Assembly: GCF_012489685.1 (NCBI RefSeq)
Contig: NC_080044.1
Span: 58,519,507-58,583,506 of the forward strand
Source of the DNA: Lotus japonicus
Taxonomy: Eukaryota; Streptophyta; Magnoliopsida; Fabales; Fabaceae
Reading direction: 5' to 3'
DNA length: 64,000 bases
The translations under genes and the position numbers were made by a program. The notes below the pieces were generated by a model, which was not told the DNA's origin, made no database searches, and worked only from the letters and a program-made list of their open reading frames with translations. Shown piece by piece: positions 49,118 through 59,917 of this stretch (positions are counted from its first letter, which is position 1; each line of letters starts with the position of its first letter).

Positions 49118-49824
49118 TGTAAGGCCCGAGTTTTTCAGCTTATGCTATGTGAATAAATTTCTTATTCACGATTAGGGTTGATGTAATGTGAAGGGAAACC
49201 TGAACAAAAGTTTATTAAATGAAATATATTTATGAAGGAGAAAGTTCAAGAAAAGTTCAAGGATTGCATTATGATCGATAAAAGCTATAGCACGATCGTT
49301 ATACGCTTAAACCTAGGTCAGAAACCCTAGTATATAGCTAATTTTCACTTTTAGGCACGATGGAAGTTAATTCCAAAAATCTTCAGAGAAATGTTAGAAC
49401 TTCTCTTTTTCCATATATCGAAATCGTTTCGAGGCGAAACTCTAGGATCTACGAACGTCCGATTCCAATCATCGGAAGTTTGCCGAAACAGAAACCCTGG
49501 TATTTCAAAACCCTAGAATTACCCTACTATGAGGACTTTTTCTATTCGGAACATCAAATGAAGATTCTACACGCGTACACCCATTTCTCTTGATGATTTC
49601 CATCTTTCTTCAGAAGGAAGTTATCCATTCCGACATTCGATGCAAAAAGCAACTTATCGGGTAAAATAGTTTTGCACCGACTATGCATTAGTTGCCAAAA
49701 ATACAAGGAGACATCTTTTTAGTTTTGGAATTATTTTGCCAAAACATATCTTAGAATTCACGGAGAATGACGCCGGAAAAATCAGATTCGCGAAACTTTC
49801 ATTTTACCGCGTTTTGCCAACCTC

Positions 49825-49832
49825 TATATATA
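49825..49832 (+). promoter_or_regulatory. Candidate TATA box of the complete LTR A
   Basis: TATATATA followed by GCCAAGAAAGGAAG, conserved with 31119-31126. Probable LTR promoter, inferred from position and conservation. Confidence 0.5.
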
Positions 49833-51359
49833 GCCAAGAAAGGAAGAAAAACACAAATTTTCCACCTTTTTCCCCACCAAGGCCGCGAGTTTGAGAGGAG
49901 AGGAGGAAGAGAAGATTTTCTTCATTACTTGCTTGATCGTTGATCTGTTAGTTGCTGCTTCAAGGTTTCGAGGTATAGTCGCTAATCCTTACCTCTGATC
50001 GCTTTTTCCATAGCTTTTCTGTAGACTTTTCTGAGCTGATAGTTTATGGGTTTTTGCAAAACTATCCTGAATATTTCATTTCTGATTCAAAACCTCTTCC
50101 TTATGTGCCCAAGATCACTTCTGCCGGGTTAGATTTCCCGTTATGTCGCCGGAATTCCGCCGGAATCAATTTTAGCCTTAAATACCCATTTTTGGAGTTT
50201 TTGGAGTAAAGCTTCAACCTTTAGGCTAAAAACTATCGCCTTAACTTAGTGCTAGTAGGATTAGTTGTCATAAACGTCGTTGGTGACGTCCCTGTCAAAT
50301 TTGGTTTTTGGGATTTCAGTTTTGAAAATCCTAAGTTAAAAATCATGACCAAAATACCCCTGCGACAGTTTTTGATCCGATAATTTTTCTGAGTTCAGAA
50401 TACCCTTAGTTACGGCTAATGATAGCATAGGAACCAAGTTTGATCGAAGAAAAATCGAGCCCCATAATTAGCCAAAGTGGCCGAGCCTATTAAGGGGGGA
50501 GGAGGAAAATTTCCTTTTCCGAAAACTTGTCCTTTCGCGCTAGATTATCGTACATTAGAGTATAGATTACTTCGAGTAACCTTAGTAAGTATCGATAACG
50601 TAGTTTCCGATAGATTTTGATTGATTTCTGTGGTTTTGTTCTAAAGGTGCTTTTGAAGAGTTTTCCGAGGAACAAGGCTTTGCTTGCGAGGAAGCGTTAG
50701 ACGATCATTCTGGAGAACCTACAGGTGAGGGCTTCTCACTGAATCTCTAGTTAATATTTAGGGTCGATGCTTTCGACATTGTTTACTGTTTATGCACTGG
50801 ATTGTGTGTGATTGGAAAATGTTTTCTGAGGCTTCGGCTGACAATGTAGATGATGCATCTACTGAATGTTTTTGATGAGTGAATTTCATGCTAATTGCTA
50901 ATTGGGTAATTTAGGATGTGTGGTGCATGCCTTATATGCTAAGTGTTATGTGGTTATTGCTTAATATATTGATATATGACATGTTGATTGGTTGTGCTGA
51001 GTTATTTATACTTATGCAATGAGAACTGAGATTCTGAATCGTGAGAATAGCGAGCAGGTCATGCCGATTTTATTTTGAGAGTTTTGAGAAAGTTTGATAG
51101 GACGAATGAGATTCGGACCTTGTAAATGATGTGTATGGATCGAGACATTCTCTGGAGTCATTTGGGGATTAGGAGATCCCGAGAACTTATAGGAATTGCG
51201 ATAAGACTAAAAAGGATATTATTTTGAAAAGAAAACTCATAAGACCTTAAATAACCTATAAATCTTTAAGTAATGATAACAACCTCGAAGGAAGGCATTG
51301 GAAGTCAAATCTTAGTTTTGGAAAAACGAGAAGTGTCGTCGGATCCAAGTGTTGAGTAT

Positions 51360-51445
51360 GTTGATGTTCTTGTGCTGTTGGAGCAGCTGTTGTTGTTGTG
51401 CTGTTGTAGCAGCGTTTGTTGTTGTGCTGTTGGAGCAGCTATGTT
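51360..51445 (+). repeat. Short imperfect tandem repeat in LTR A
   Basis: Three imperfect copies of TTGTGCTGTTGgAGCAGC-type units, separated by GTTGTTG steps. GC content is slightly above the surrounding LTR. No function is apparent. Confidence 0.7.
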
Positions 51446-52188
51446 GTGGGGCTATCCTGGGGATAAGGCCGGGAAACCGTTAGTTTCCGAGTATGTTGAT
51501 ACTCTTGCTCGTTGAGCAGTTATGACCATCGGATTGAGATGAGTCAGATGATTTGGAGATCATCATGAGTTATGTATTGTTGGGAAGATGTGTCTTTTGT
51601 CGCAGAATCGACTTTTACCTTAGGGTAAGCTTTTAGAGACTTTAATTTAGCTAGAACACGTGGCGACGTGTCGAGTGAGATTCGGAGACGTTGTTTGTCT
51701 AATCATCCTGCATTCATGCAACATTAATGAGGTATTAACACAGGACGTACTCTGGACCTCGTCGGATTCCAAAATGGTCATAAGACCCGGATTTCCGTGT
51801 AAGAGCGTCTGTAGACGTCTCTTGTAGCAGACCGAAATGGCAGACCTACGGGTTACGGCTGATCTGACTACCGCTATTGTTGGAGTAAGAGGCACGCGGG
51901 CCGAAATGGTCCCACCGTGGCTGGTGCTAGGGCTGATCCGTTGATGTCCATCCGTTCCGGATTGCATATTGGTTGACTGGGTTAACCTGCATACATATCA
52001 TGCAACATGCATACTAATTTAGTTGTCGAGTGTGGTTGCTACTTGTTAATCCTATTTGGAACATGCTATCTGTTATTATTGCGTTTATGTTATTGTGGAA
52101 CATGCAACCCTAGGATGTTATCCCTAGCTATAAGCCTAAGCGGCAATTTATTATCTGTACCTATTGGGTTTATTATCTACATAGTTCT

Positions 52189-52721
52189 TTGGAGTTGACC
52201 CTCGCGTCTTCTGTGTGTGTTTTGGCGGACAACGCCTTTTGTCAGATGTCCATTGCGGACTGGTTCACAATGGTCCACCCTTCGGGGGGGATTAGGTACG
52301 AGATGATCGATCAGGACGACCCCGGGTCGTGGGTGGTTGACCCCGCGAGCCATCGAGCGACGTATTCGGGGCGTATCATGGAGGACCACGTAGATAGTGG
52401 AGGACTCCTGAGGTCAGGAGTGTTGAGGAGGTGCTCTGTCAGCTTCAACTTGCCACCGGGCGTTCACTGTGGACCAGGACTTGGATGACCACCACCACCG
52501 TTGTCTTCAGACGAGGAGGATCCCTCAGAGGAGGAGCCAGTGGGAGTGCCTTCGGCAGGTCTAGTGCACCCAGCGTAGCGGTCATTGATGATCAGGGTTC
52601 GGGCCCTAAGCCCGTGAGTCCAGCATCGGAGCGCACTGCGGTTGCGAGGGGAGGACGGATAGGGTTGGTAGACTTGGTCGTTCTAGATTCTGATTCGGAC
52701 GACGATCATGCTAGCACGTAG
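52189..52721 (+). other. GC-rich coding-like segment inside LTR A
   Basis: Two overlapping open frames lie here, 52189-52488 (99 codons) and 52431-52721 (96 codons, ending LDSDSDDDHAST then stop). The first frame, read past its TGA at 52486, gives a proline and acidic stretch (PPPPLSSDEEDPSEEEP) before the next stop. The base composition is clearly richer in GC than the rest of the LTR. It looks like a decayed coding segment with a frameshift and stops rather than a live gene. I do not recognise a domain. The acidic tail at this LTR position parallels the small frame in LTR B. Confidence 0.35.
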
Positions 52722-53215
52722 GTTTAGTGCTGGTGTGAGCTCCTCGAGTTAGGATTAGTGTAGGAGTAGAGTTTAGCTCTGACAGTCTTGCTTCATTTGT
52801 TTCTTGGGAGACAGGGTAGTTCCGCCCATAGCTTTTTGTGTGGTTTCCTTACGGGAATCACAGAGAGTTGGTTGGACTTAGGAGGTCTTATTTTCAGACC
52901 ATTGGGTCAGCTTATTCTCAGTTTTGAGGGATAGTGTTGCGGACACTTACCTTTATATTCGGTTTGTACATATTGCCTACGGGCGCTACTCTTCTATTAC
53001 CGTCACTGGAGGTTTACTCGTGACGAGGTTGTTACTTACAGCGGGGGCTGTTTATATATTGTATATTAGTTTTATTACTTTTCGCATTCGGGTTTTATTT
53101 AATTCAGTCTTGTCTTAGTTATTATCCAATCAAAAAAAAAATTATTCACGTTTTTCCGCATTAAGTTTATTGTTGGTTACTAAAGTGACGCCACCGAAAT
53201 CGGGGTGTTACATTG

Positions 53216-53227
53216 TGGTATCAGAGC
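53216..53227 (+). other. Primer-binding site, second gypsy element
   Basis: TGGTATCAGAGC three bases after the LTR end, complementary to initiator methionine tRNA and identical to the site in element B. Confidence 0.92.
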
Positions 53228-53425
53228 ACGGTCGAGTCTTTCGGGAGTTGTTGGGGAATAGGTCTTCTGTGCTAGGTTGTGTGACTCTGCAAAGAGTGAA
53301 AATTGATTGTCTGCAAGCGATTTTTCGCTTAAAAATTGATTGAAGTTATTGCTTACTCATATTGTATAGTGATGCTAGATGCTATCTTATGATGAGTACT
53401 GACTGTTTGCTTCCTTTAACAGAAC

Positions 53426-55387
53426 ATGGTGAATACAAATCAGTTAGCTGAGATGATGGCCACTATGGCCCAAGCCGTTACCGCACAGGCAAATGATAAT
53501 GCCATGAGGCGTGCTGCTGAAGAAGCACGTGAACAGCATCAACGTCAAAGAGAGGTAACTCTCGACCAGAACAAGGGCCTCAATGACTTCAGGAGGCAAA
53601 ACCCACCAAAGTTCTCTGGTGGTACTGACCCAGACGCAGCGGATCTCTGGATCCAGGAAATCGAGAAGATTTTCGGTGTTCTGCAAACTGTTGAGGGTGC
53701 CAAGGTGGGCATGGAGACATATCTGTTGCTCGGTGATGCTGAGTACTGGTGGAAGGGCAACAAGGGGATCATGGAAGCCAACCACGAGGAGATCAACTGG
53801 AACTCCTTCCGAACTGCATTTTTGGAGAAAAACTTTCCAACAAGTGCTCGGGATGAGCGGGAGTCACAGTTTCTGACACTCCGTCAGGGAGGTATGTCTG
53901 TACCGGAATTTGCTTCGAAGCTGGAGTCTTTGGCGAAGCATTTCCAATTCTTTCATGATCACGTGAACGAGCGCTACATGTGCAAGCGTTTCGTTAATGG
54001 ACTGAGGCCGGATATTGAGGACTCAGTAAGGCCACTGGGAATCATGCGATTCCAATCATTGGTGGAGAAAGCCACGGAAGTGGAGCTGATGAAGAACCGG
54101 AGGCTAAACCGGGCTGGAACTGGAGGGCCGATGAGGTCGAGCTCTCAGAACTTTCAGAACAGAGGAAGGTTTCAAAATAGGAGGCCGTATCAGCGTCCTG
54201 TTGGTAGAGGAGCGGCTTCGGGATCTTACAGGCCCATGGTGGGTGTTGCTGGTGGTTCAGGAGGTCAGACTCAGAACCGGGAACTGACTTGCTTCAAGTG
54301 TGGGAAGCCAGGGCATTATGCTCGTGATTGTCCCGACACGAGACCGCAATGCTATAACTGTAACAAACTGGGGCATACTGCGGCACAGTGCAAGGTACCA
54401 AAGGCGGAACCAACCGTCAACACTGCGCGAGGGAAGCGTCCTGCTGCAAAGGCGAGATTCTACACCATGGATGGTGAAGATGCTGAGGGGGTCGATGGAC
54501 TGATTAGAGGCGACTGCGAGATTGACGGTAACCTCCTATCCGTACTTTTTGATTCCGGTGCAACGCATTCATTTATCTCTAGGGAATGCGCGATCAGATT
54601 AAAACTTCCTATTACTGCTTTGAGCTTCGATCTGATAGTTACTACTCCTGCCAAGACTCTACTTGCTAATTCAGCATGCATGTATTGTTCGATAACATAT
54701 AACAATAGGATCTACAAAGCTAACCTAGTATGCCTAACTCTTAAGAACCTAGACATTATCCTAGGAATGGATTGGTTGTCCCGCTATCATTGTCTTTTGG
54801 ACTGCAACCGAAAGACAGTGGTATTTCCTGATTCGGATCTTTCCGGGTATCTATCTGCCAATCACATTGGCGTCTCTTTGAACGAGGGATCTCAAGAGTA
54901 TTCCGTTCTGCTGAGCTTGGAGAGTAAAGGGAATCCGGGAGTTGATAGTATTCCAGTGGTGAAAGAATTCACAGATGTTTTTCCTGGCGATGTACCTGGA
55001 TTGCCGCCTGTACGCGACATTGAGTTTGCTATAGACATCGTACCGGGAACAGGGCCGATTTCGATTGCACCATATCGTATGGCACCTGCGGAGCTAGTGG
55101 AATTGAAGTCCCAACTCGAAGATCTTCTGTCGAAGGGATTCATACGACCAAGCGTTTCACCTTGGGGAGCGCCGGTCTTATTGGTGAAGAAGAAGGAAGG
55201 GAAGTCGAGATTATGTGTCGACTACCGACAATTGAACAAGGTAACCGTCAAGAATAGGTATCCGTTACCTAGGATTGATGATTTGATGGATCAACTGCGA
55301 GGAGCTACAATATTCTCGAAGATCGACCTGAAGTCGGGTTATCATCAAATCAGAGTCAAGACCGAGGAAATTCAGAAGACGGCATTT
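53426..55387 (+). pseudogene. Gypsy gag-protease-RT, cut within RT
   Basis: Open from ATG at 53426 with no stop through the retained part, about 654 residues. The open frame runs on to 55537 only because antisense Copia sequence is read through. Order: gag capsid region (about residues 60-200), a basic Arg/Gly-rich stretch (about 235-280), two CCHC zinc knuckles ([14 protein letters not shown] from 289 and [14 protein letters not shown] from 309), aspartic protease with DSGATHSF at 376, then the RT start with [20 protein letters not shown] and motif A ([10 protein letters not shown]). Similarity ends at QKTAF, before the active-site DD motif. RNase H and integrase are lost. The ATG is supported by its place about 200 bp after the primer site and by the gag-like N-terminus. 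Gag itself looks intact, so a particle-forming protein could still be made if the LTR is transcribed. Confidence 0.92.
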
Positions 55388-57913
55388 GCAACCAATAGCT
55401 CTCTTTCCATGTGGCAACTGAACAAGATCCCATGTCTCATTCTTTTTCAAGGACTCCATCTCCTCCACCATTGCACCCATCCACTTATCTTTCTCCTGGC
55501 TAGTCATAGCCTTATGATAAGTAGAGGGGTCTCCTGAGCTGGTAAGAAGGGCATATGCTGCTAAGTCTTCAAACCCATATCTCACTGGAGGTGTAATACA
55601 ACGGGGCTCCCTATCACGCACAAGTGTATAGTCTTGTACTCCACCTGAATCTGAGCCTGGTTCACTCTGCTGTTGGGCTACAATCTGCCTAGGACTCACT
55701 GGTGTCTCCTCAATGTCCACCTGAATCTTGTCCTGACTGGAATTGTCTACCTCAGTATCTAGCACAACTGTCACATCTGACTGTTTCAGCATTGACTGCT
55801 CATCAAATACAACATCTCTGCTGACAACCACCTTCTTCTTGACTGGATCCCACAACTTGTACCCATTCACACCTTTATTATAGCCAATAAAGGTGCACTG
55901 TTTTGACTTTGGGTCAAGTTTAGACCGATCCTCAATGGAAATATGCACATATGCTGGACACCCAAAAATCCTCAAATTACTGAGATCAATGGGGTTACCT
56001 GTCCACACCTCTTCTGCAACTTTTCCATCCAAAGAAGCTCGTGGTGACCTGTTGACTAGATAGCACGCCATATTGATTGCTGCTGCCCAGAAACCTTTTG
56101 AAAGACCAGCATTCAACCGAAGGCACCTTGCCTTATCTGTTAGAGTCCAGTTCATTCTTTCTGCAACACCATTCTGCTGTGGTGTCTTCCTCACAGAAAA
56201 GTGTCTCTAAATTTCATTCTCCTCACAGAAACGCATGAAGTTCTTGTCAGTGTATTTAGTTCCATTATCAGACCGCAAATACTTTATTTTTCTCCCTGTC
56301 TGATTCTCAACCTCTGTCTTCCACAATTTGAACTTGGCAAAGACTTCAGATTTATATTTCAGAAAATAAACCCAGACCTTACGAGAAAAATCATCAGTAA
56401 ATGTAACAAAGTACCTGAAACCTCCAACGGAGGGCTCTTTTGTAGGCCCCCAGACATCAGAATGGACATAGTCTAAGATTCCCTTGGTCTTGTGCTGCCC
56501 GGTCTTGAAACGAACTCTACACTGTTTCCCAAGAACACAATACTTGCACAATCCAATTGTGCAACTGCGAACACCCTTCAGCAGATTCCTCTTATGTAGT
56601 TCCATCATCCCACGTTCACTGAGATGACCCAAGCGCATGTGCCACAGTTTGGTTGCATCATCATCAGTTTCAACAGATGCCACATCACCCATAACTGTGG
56701 CCCCCAACAACTTATAAATGTTGCCTGCAGTCCTCTTTGCTCTCATCACTGTCATTGCACCCTTGCTAACCCTTAAGATGTCTCTATTTTCCTCAGACTT
56801 GAATGAATACCCATTCTCATGAAGAGTTCCTAGAGAAATCAAGTTCTTCGTAACCTCTGGAACATAACGCACCTGACTCAACGTGCGCACGCCACCATCA
56901 TCCAAAGCAATTTTAACTTGTCCCATTCCCTTGATGATACAAGGTTTATCATCACCTAAATAGACATAACCAAAATCACCTGATTTAAATGAGTTGAACC
57001 ACTCCCGGTGCGGCGTCATAAGATAGGAGCATCCAGAATCAAGAACCCATGCATCAGTGCACTTAACAGATGAAACACAAAGCAAATCCTCCTCACTGCA
57101 AGAACCATCAGACTGAACTACATTTGCTGAACTGTTGTTGTTGCTTGACTTGCCTGGCCTGTTTGGACAGACCCTCTTCCAATGCCCAATTTGCTTGCAA
57201 CTATAACATTCTGCTGTTTTTTTGTCCTTGGACTTGGATCTCTTCTTCTTTCCAGAATCCACTGCTTTACCCTTGCCTCTTCCGCGATCTTGACCTCCCT
57301 TCACAAAAAGACCTTCACCTGAACTTCCTCCACCTTCTTCAACACTCTAGCGACGTTGTGCATGTTGCAAAAGTGTAGAAGAAATAGAATCCAACGTGAT
57401 TGAGTCCTTCCCGTAGGTGAGAGTGGTCACCAAGTGATCATAAGAGCCTGGTAAAGAGCACAGCAAAATAATAGCCTTATCCTCATCGTCTACCTTCACA
57501 CCAAGCCGTGTCAGATCGACGAGGATGTTGTTGAAAGCGTAGACATGAGCCTGCAAATCGCCTCCTTCCTGCATCTTCAGGATGTAGAGACGCTGCTTCG
57601 CAAACAACTTGTTCATGAGTGTCTTGGACATGTACAGACTTTCCAATTTATCCTAGACATCCTTCGGAGTTGTGAGATCCAGGATATGATTCATCACGTC
57701 ATCAGAAACGCAAAGTCTTATCAAACCTGCAGCCTTCTCCTTCATCTCGTTCCAATCAACAGTTGCGATGTCCGCCGGTTTCTCATCGCGCAACGCCTTT
57801 TGTAAACTTTGCTGAGCCAACAGATCCTTAACCATCCTCTGCCATAGTCCGAAATTGCCGTTTCCATCGAACCGCGTCACTTCAAACTTCACACCTCCAG
57901 GGTTAGTCGTCAT
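55388..57913 (-). pseudogene. Copia gag-pol with three in-frame stops, truncated in RT
   Basis: Single frame read from ATG at 57913 down to about 55388. It begins MTTNPGG; an upstream ATG at 57985 only extends the frame into the LTR and primer site. Gag is followed by a zinc knuckle, CYSCKQIGHWKRVC (about 57167-57208), protease with LDSGCS (near 57040), the pre-integrase region with LWHMRLGHL (near 56660), integrase with HSDVWGP, LRSDNGT and NGVAERMN, and an RT start ending at KRAIGCK. In-frame stops lie at about 57653, 57347 and 56207, at places where relatives have sense codons. RT active site, RNase H and the 3' end are missing. No functional product is expected. Confidence 0.9.
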
Positions 57914-57922
57914 CTGATACCA
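57914..57922 (-). other. Primer-binding site, Copia element
   Basis: Reads TGGTATCAG on the minus strand, two bases from the LTR end and immediately before the gag ATG. It is complementary to methionine tRNA. Confidence 0.85.
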
Positions 57923-57924
57923 AT

Positions 57925-58291
57925 TGTTAGAACAACAACACGAATACAGATCATAGTAGAGAGAAACACACAAAGCTTTGTTCACGCAGTTCGGCCAAAT
58001 TGCCTACCTCTGCGACTATAGAGCAGCTATAGTTCTGTTTATTGATTCGAACCTGAATACAATCACTCAGCAATTGCAATTTCTCTCAATTGCACTAGTG
58101 CCTCTTGTGTCTCTTGTGTTTTTAGGGTTACATTGTTATCCTATTTATAGTGGATTCTATTGATCTCTATTTTACAATAAAATCCTAATAAATCCTATAA
58201 CAATCCCTTAAAACCTTTTACAATCCTCATTAAATCAAATCCTAATAAACTAAAGATTTTAGCCCAAAATATAATGAGTCAAATCCCAACA
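57925..58291 (-). repeat. Copia 5' LTR (367 bp)
   Basis: On the minus strand it runs from TGTTGGGATTTGACTC to GTTCTAACA (TG to CA). The length is ordinary for a small Copia LTR. The other LTR is not in the window, so insertion age cannot be estimated. The bases beyond its outer edge begin GTTCC on the plus strand. Confidence 0.88.
58142..58149 (-). promoter_or_regulatory. Candidate TATA box in the Copia LTR
   Basis: TATAAATA on the minus strand, about 140 bp inside the LTR and upstream of the gag start. Position and sequence fit an LTR promoter. Inferred only. Confidence 0.55.
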
Positions 58292-58621
58292 GTTCCACAC
58301 TTCAAATAATGATTGTCTAAAATAGAAAACAAATTGGAATATGATGATTAACAGATAAAAAATATAACGAATTGTTATCTTTCCAGAAATCACACGCACA
58401 TACTCGCCATATATGAGAAAATAAAGAAAACAAAAGACAAGATTAAATAAAATGATACACGAATGAGAAAAAAAAAATTAAAAAAGCATTAAACTTCGTT
58501 GAATAATTAACCATTTAAAAAATAATACCAATCATTATTAATACCTTTAATAAGGTCCCTCGAAAAATATCATTAATAAGAATTAACTAAAATAGAGCAT
58601 TATTGAAATTTGAGAAAAAGT
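58292..58621. other. AT-rich spacer, nothing recognised
   Basis: A- and T-rich with short homopolymers. No open frame, LTR continuation or known repeat is visible, and no gypsy sequence resumes beyond the Copia LTR. Confidence 0.6.
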
Positions 58622-58784
58622 TTGTTGCACCGACAGTGTAAAGTTTTTTTACACCGTCAACCAATCAGATTTCAAGGATGTGAGAAAATCTCTCTTTTCA
58701 TTTAATTTCTTTAATTGACATGTCACATCCTTGAAATCTGATTGGTTGACGGCGTAAAAAAACTTTACACCGTCGGTGCATCAA
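58622..58784. mobile_element. MITE-like element with inverted repeats of about 58 bp
   Basis: The left arm (TTGTTGCACCGACAGTGTAA onward through ACCAATCAGATTTCAAGGAT) is matched in reverse by the right arm (ATCCTTGAAATCTGATTGGT through GTCGGTGCATCAA), with a few mismatches such as CAGTG against CGGTG. A loop of about 45 bp lies between. It is non-coding and would fold into a long hairpin. The size and terminal repeats fit a MITE. I recall similar elements in legume genomes but cannot confirm the family. No clear target duplication is seen. Confidence 0.8.
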
Positions 58785-59099
58785 AATTAAACTCTTGAAA
58801 TTTATCATAAGAAATTAAATTTTATAAAAAAATTTCTAATTATTTATATCATTCAAAATATTACCGTGATACTTGGAAATTATAATTTAATAATTGAAGT
58901 CAAAGTGATATTTTAATATTAAAAATAAAGACTTAATGTTTTTGTAATAAGGTAAAATTTGGGTATGGTAAAAAATTAAAAATAGTTTATGGTGGGTATT
59001 TTTCTCCCCGATAGTTAAGTTGTCAAATTTCCATTCTAAATTTATTTGCTGTTAGTAAATTAGTAAAATTGGGGATGCTATATACTACATGTTTTATAG
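58785..59099. other. AT-rich spacer upstream of the NAC-like locus
   Basis: Very A- and T-rich and without coding potential. It may include promoter sequence for the exon at 59174, but no specific site other than the TATA candidate is supportable. Confidence 0.5.
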
Positions 59100-59109
59100 C
59101 TATAAATTG
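59100..59109 (+). promoter_or_regulatory. TATA-box candidate upstream of NAC exon 1a
   Basis: CTATAAATTG 74 bp upstream of the ATG. The identical decamer precedes the second first-exon copy at 59636-59645, while the sequence around it differs, so it was part of the duplicated promoter. Confidence 0.5.
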
Positions 59110-59173
59110 CACATTCCAACCACATCAGTTTACATCATTTGTTCATTCAAAAGTGCACTTCAAGTTCATTGAG

Positions 59174-59377
59174 ATGGAGGACCTGATCATGACTTATGAA
59201 GACGAGGATGGGAGTGTTCAATTGCTACCTGGGTACATGTTTGATCCTACTGATGAGATTCGTGTGGATTTTTACTTGAAGAGGAGGGTTTTTGCTCAAC
59301 CTCTTCCCTTCCAAATCATCCCAGATTTTGATGTGTTTCTGACTAAGCCTTGGGGCTTGCCGGGAGGATATTGGTGA
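59174..59377 (+). pseudogene. NAC-like gene, first exon copy 1a, splice donor lost
   Basis: Encodes the N-terminal NAC subdomains A and B in divergent form: LLPGYMFDPTDEIRVDFYLK, then RRVFAQPLPFQIIPDFDVF and the PWGLPGG end. NAC proteins are plant nuclear transcription factors. An upstream in-frame ATG at 59069 exists, but 59174 (MEDLIMTYED) is preferred because the neighbouring copy starts with the same MEDL. In copy 1b the exon ends GGAGGAG with GT next. Here the same place reads GGAGGAT with AT (59370-59371), so the donor is gone and the frame hits TGA at 59375. Using the only nearby GT (59374) also gives an immediate stop when joined to exon 2. The exon is otherwise open. Either the gene is dead or it makes a roughly 67-residue NAC N-terminus. 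Confidence 0.75.
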
Positions 59378-59510
59378 AACTAATTGTTCCTTTTCGTCTA
59401 CGTTAGTGATACAAATTGTCGTGCATTTGATTTTTGGCGGATAATGCTTGGCACTTTGATAATTTGTACATGATCTTACCTGTTGTTTGAAAGAATTCAC
59501 TTTTTCGTAT

Positions 59511-59569
59511 CCCTCCTCCTCCTCCTCCTCCTCCTCCTCCTCCTCCTCTCTCTCTCTATATATATATAT
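59511..59569. repeat. Compound microsatellite (CCT)n (CT)n (TA)n
   Basis: About twelve CCT units, then a short CT run, then TA repeats to about 59569. It lies between the two first-exon copies. No coding role; the minus-strand Glu-rich frame through it is an artefact of the repeat. Confidence 0.95.
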
Positions 59570-59635
59570 CACTTTCTCTCTCTTTCATCTTAACTCTCTC
59601 ACTTACACACCAAATTGATGACATTGCATTTCAAT

Positions 59636-59645
59636 CTATAAATTG
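59636..59645 (+). promoter_or_regulatory. TATA-box candidate upstream of NAC exon 1b
   Basis: CTATAAATTG 92 bp upstream of the ATG, identical to the site at 59100-59109. Confidence 0.45.
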
Positions 59646-59727
59646 TGTACAAACCGCATGATTTTCAACATCACAGTAAGAGTTTAAACAAGTCCCTCTT
59701 CACTTGGTGTGACATTGATCCTTTGAT

Positions 59728-59917
59728 ATGGAGGACCTTATGACTTATGTTAATGAGGATATTAGGTTGCTACTTGGTTATAAATTTAATCCAACTTTGA
59801 GGTTCTTGTGGATTTTCACATGAAGAGGCCAGAGGGTCTTTGTTCAACCTCTTCCTTTTTATATCATCCTAGATTTTGATGTGTTTCAAAATGAGCCTTG
59901 GGACCTTTCAGGAGGAG
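59728..59917 (+). pseudogene. NAC-like gene, first exon copy 1b, frameshifted
   Basis: Diverged duplicate of exon 1a, from ATGGAGGACCTT to TCAGGAGGAG followed by GT (59918-59919), a proper phase-1 donor. Relative to 1a it has lost one base after AATCCAACT and gained four bases (CCAG) after AAGAGG. The two together restore frame, but TGA at 59821 falls between them. It also lacks three codons in the acidic region. The translated start is MEDLMTYVNEDIRLLLGY. It cannot give a full NAC N-terminus. It sits 0.35 kb before exon 2 and is the nearer of the two first exons. Confidence 0.75.

Larger units (their letters stand above)
49118..53212 (+). repeat. Complete family A LTR (4095 bp)
   Basis: Runs from TGTAAGGCCCGAG to GGGGTGTTACA with the primer site just after. 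The length is at the long end for plant LTRs but usual for Tekay/Del. It holds a TATA box, a GTTGTTGTGCTGTTG-type repeat near 51.4 kb, a GC-rich coding-like segment near 52.2-52.7 kb, and an A-rich tract near 53.13 kb. The end segments match the outer remnant at 30400-31935 and 38327-38653. Confidence 0.92.
49118..55387 (+). mobile_element. Second Ty3/gypsy element of family A, 3'-truncated
   Basis: Contains a complete 5' LTR, primer site, leader, gag, protease and the first part of RT, then stops abruptly at a fusion with a minus-strand Copia element. No RNase H, integrase, polypurine tract or 3' LTR of this element follows. It inserted into the inverted satellite; the five bases before it are TTCTT, but the matching right duplication is lost. 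Gag and pol style agree with Tekay/Del chromoviruses. Because the terminal chromodomain is missing here, the clade rests on the primer site, LTR length and similarity to element B. Confidence 0.9.
55385..58291 (-). mobile_element. Ty1/Copia retrotransposon remnant on the minus strand, 3'-truncated
   Basis: On the minus strand: 5' LTR, primer site, gag, protease, integrase and the first part of RT, ending within RT where it is joined head-on to the gypsy RT. No Copia 3' LTR is present, so no target duplication can be checked. Three in-frame stops show it is dead. The reading frame is otherwise continuous over about 2.5 kb, so it is not ancient. The style (ATG immediately after a TGGTATCAG primer site, CCHC knuckle, DSGC protease) suggests the Tork/Tnt1-like group; that lineage call is tentative. 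Confidence 0.9.

Noticed and set aside
56201..57378. Plus-strand frames opposite the Copia gag-pol
   Set aside because: Shadows of the minus-strand coding sequence, which has clear gag, protease and integrase motifs.
55385..58291. Copia insertion with its own target duplication inside the gypsy RT
   Set aside because: Only one Copia LTR is present and the left junction falls inside Copia RT, so it is not a clean insertion.
59225..59572. Minus-strand 115-codon frame with a long Glu run
   Set aside because: Created by the CCT microsatellite and antisense to the NAC-like exon 1a.
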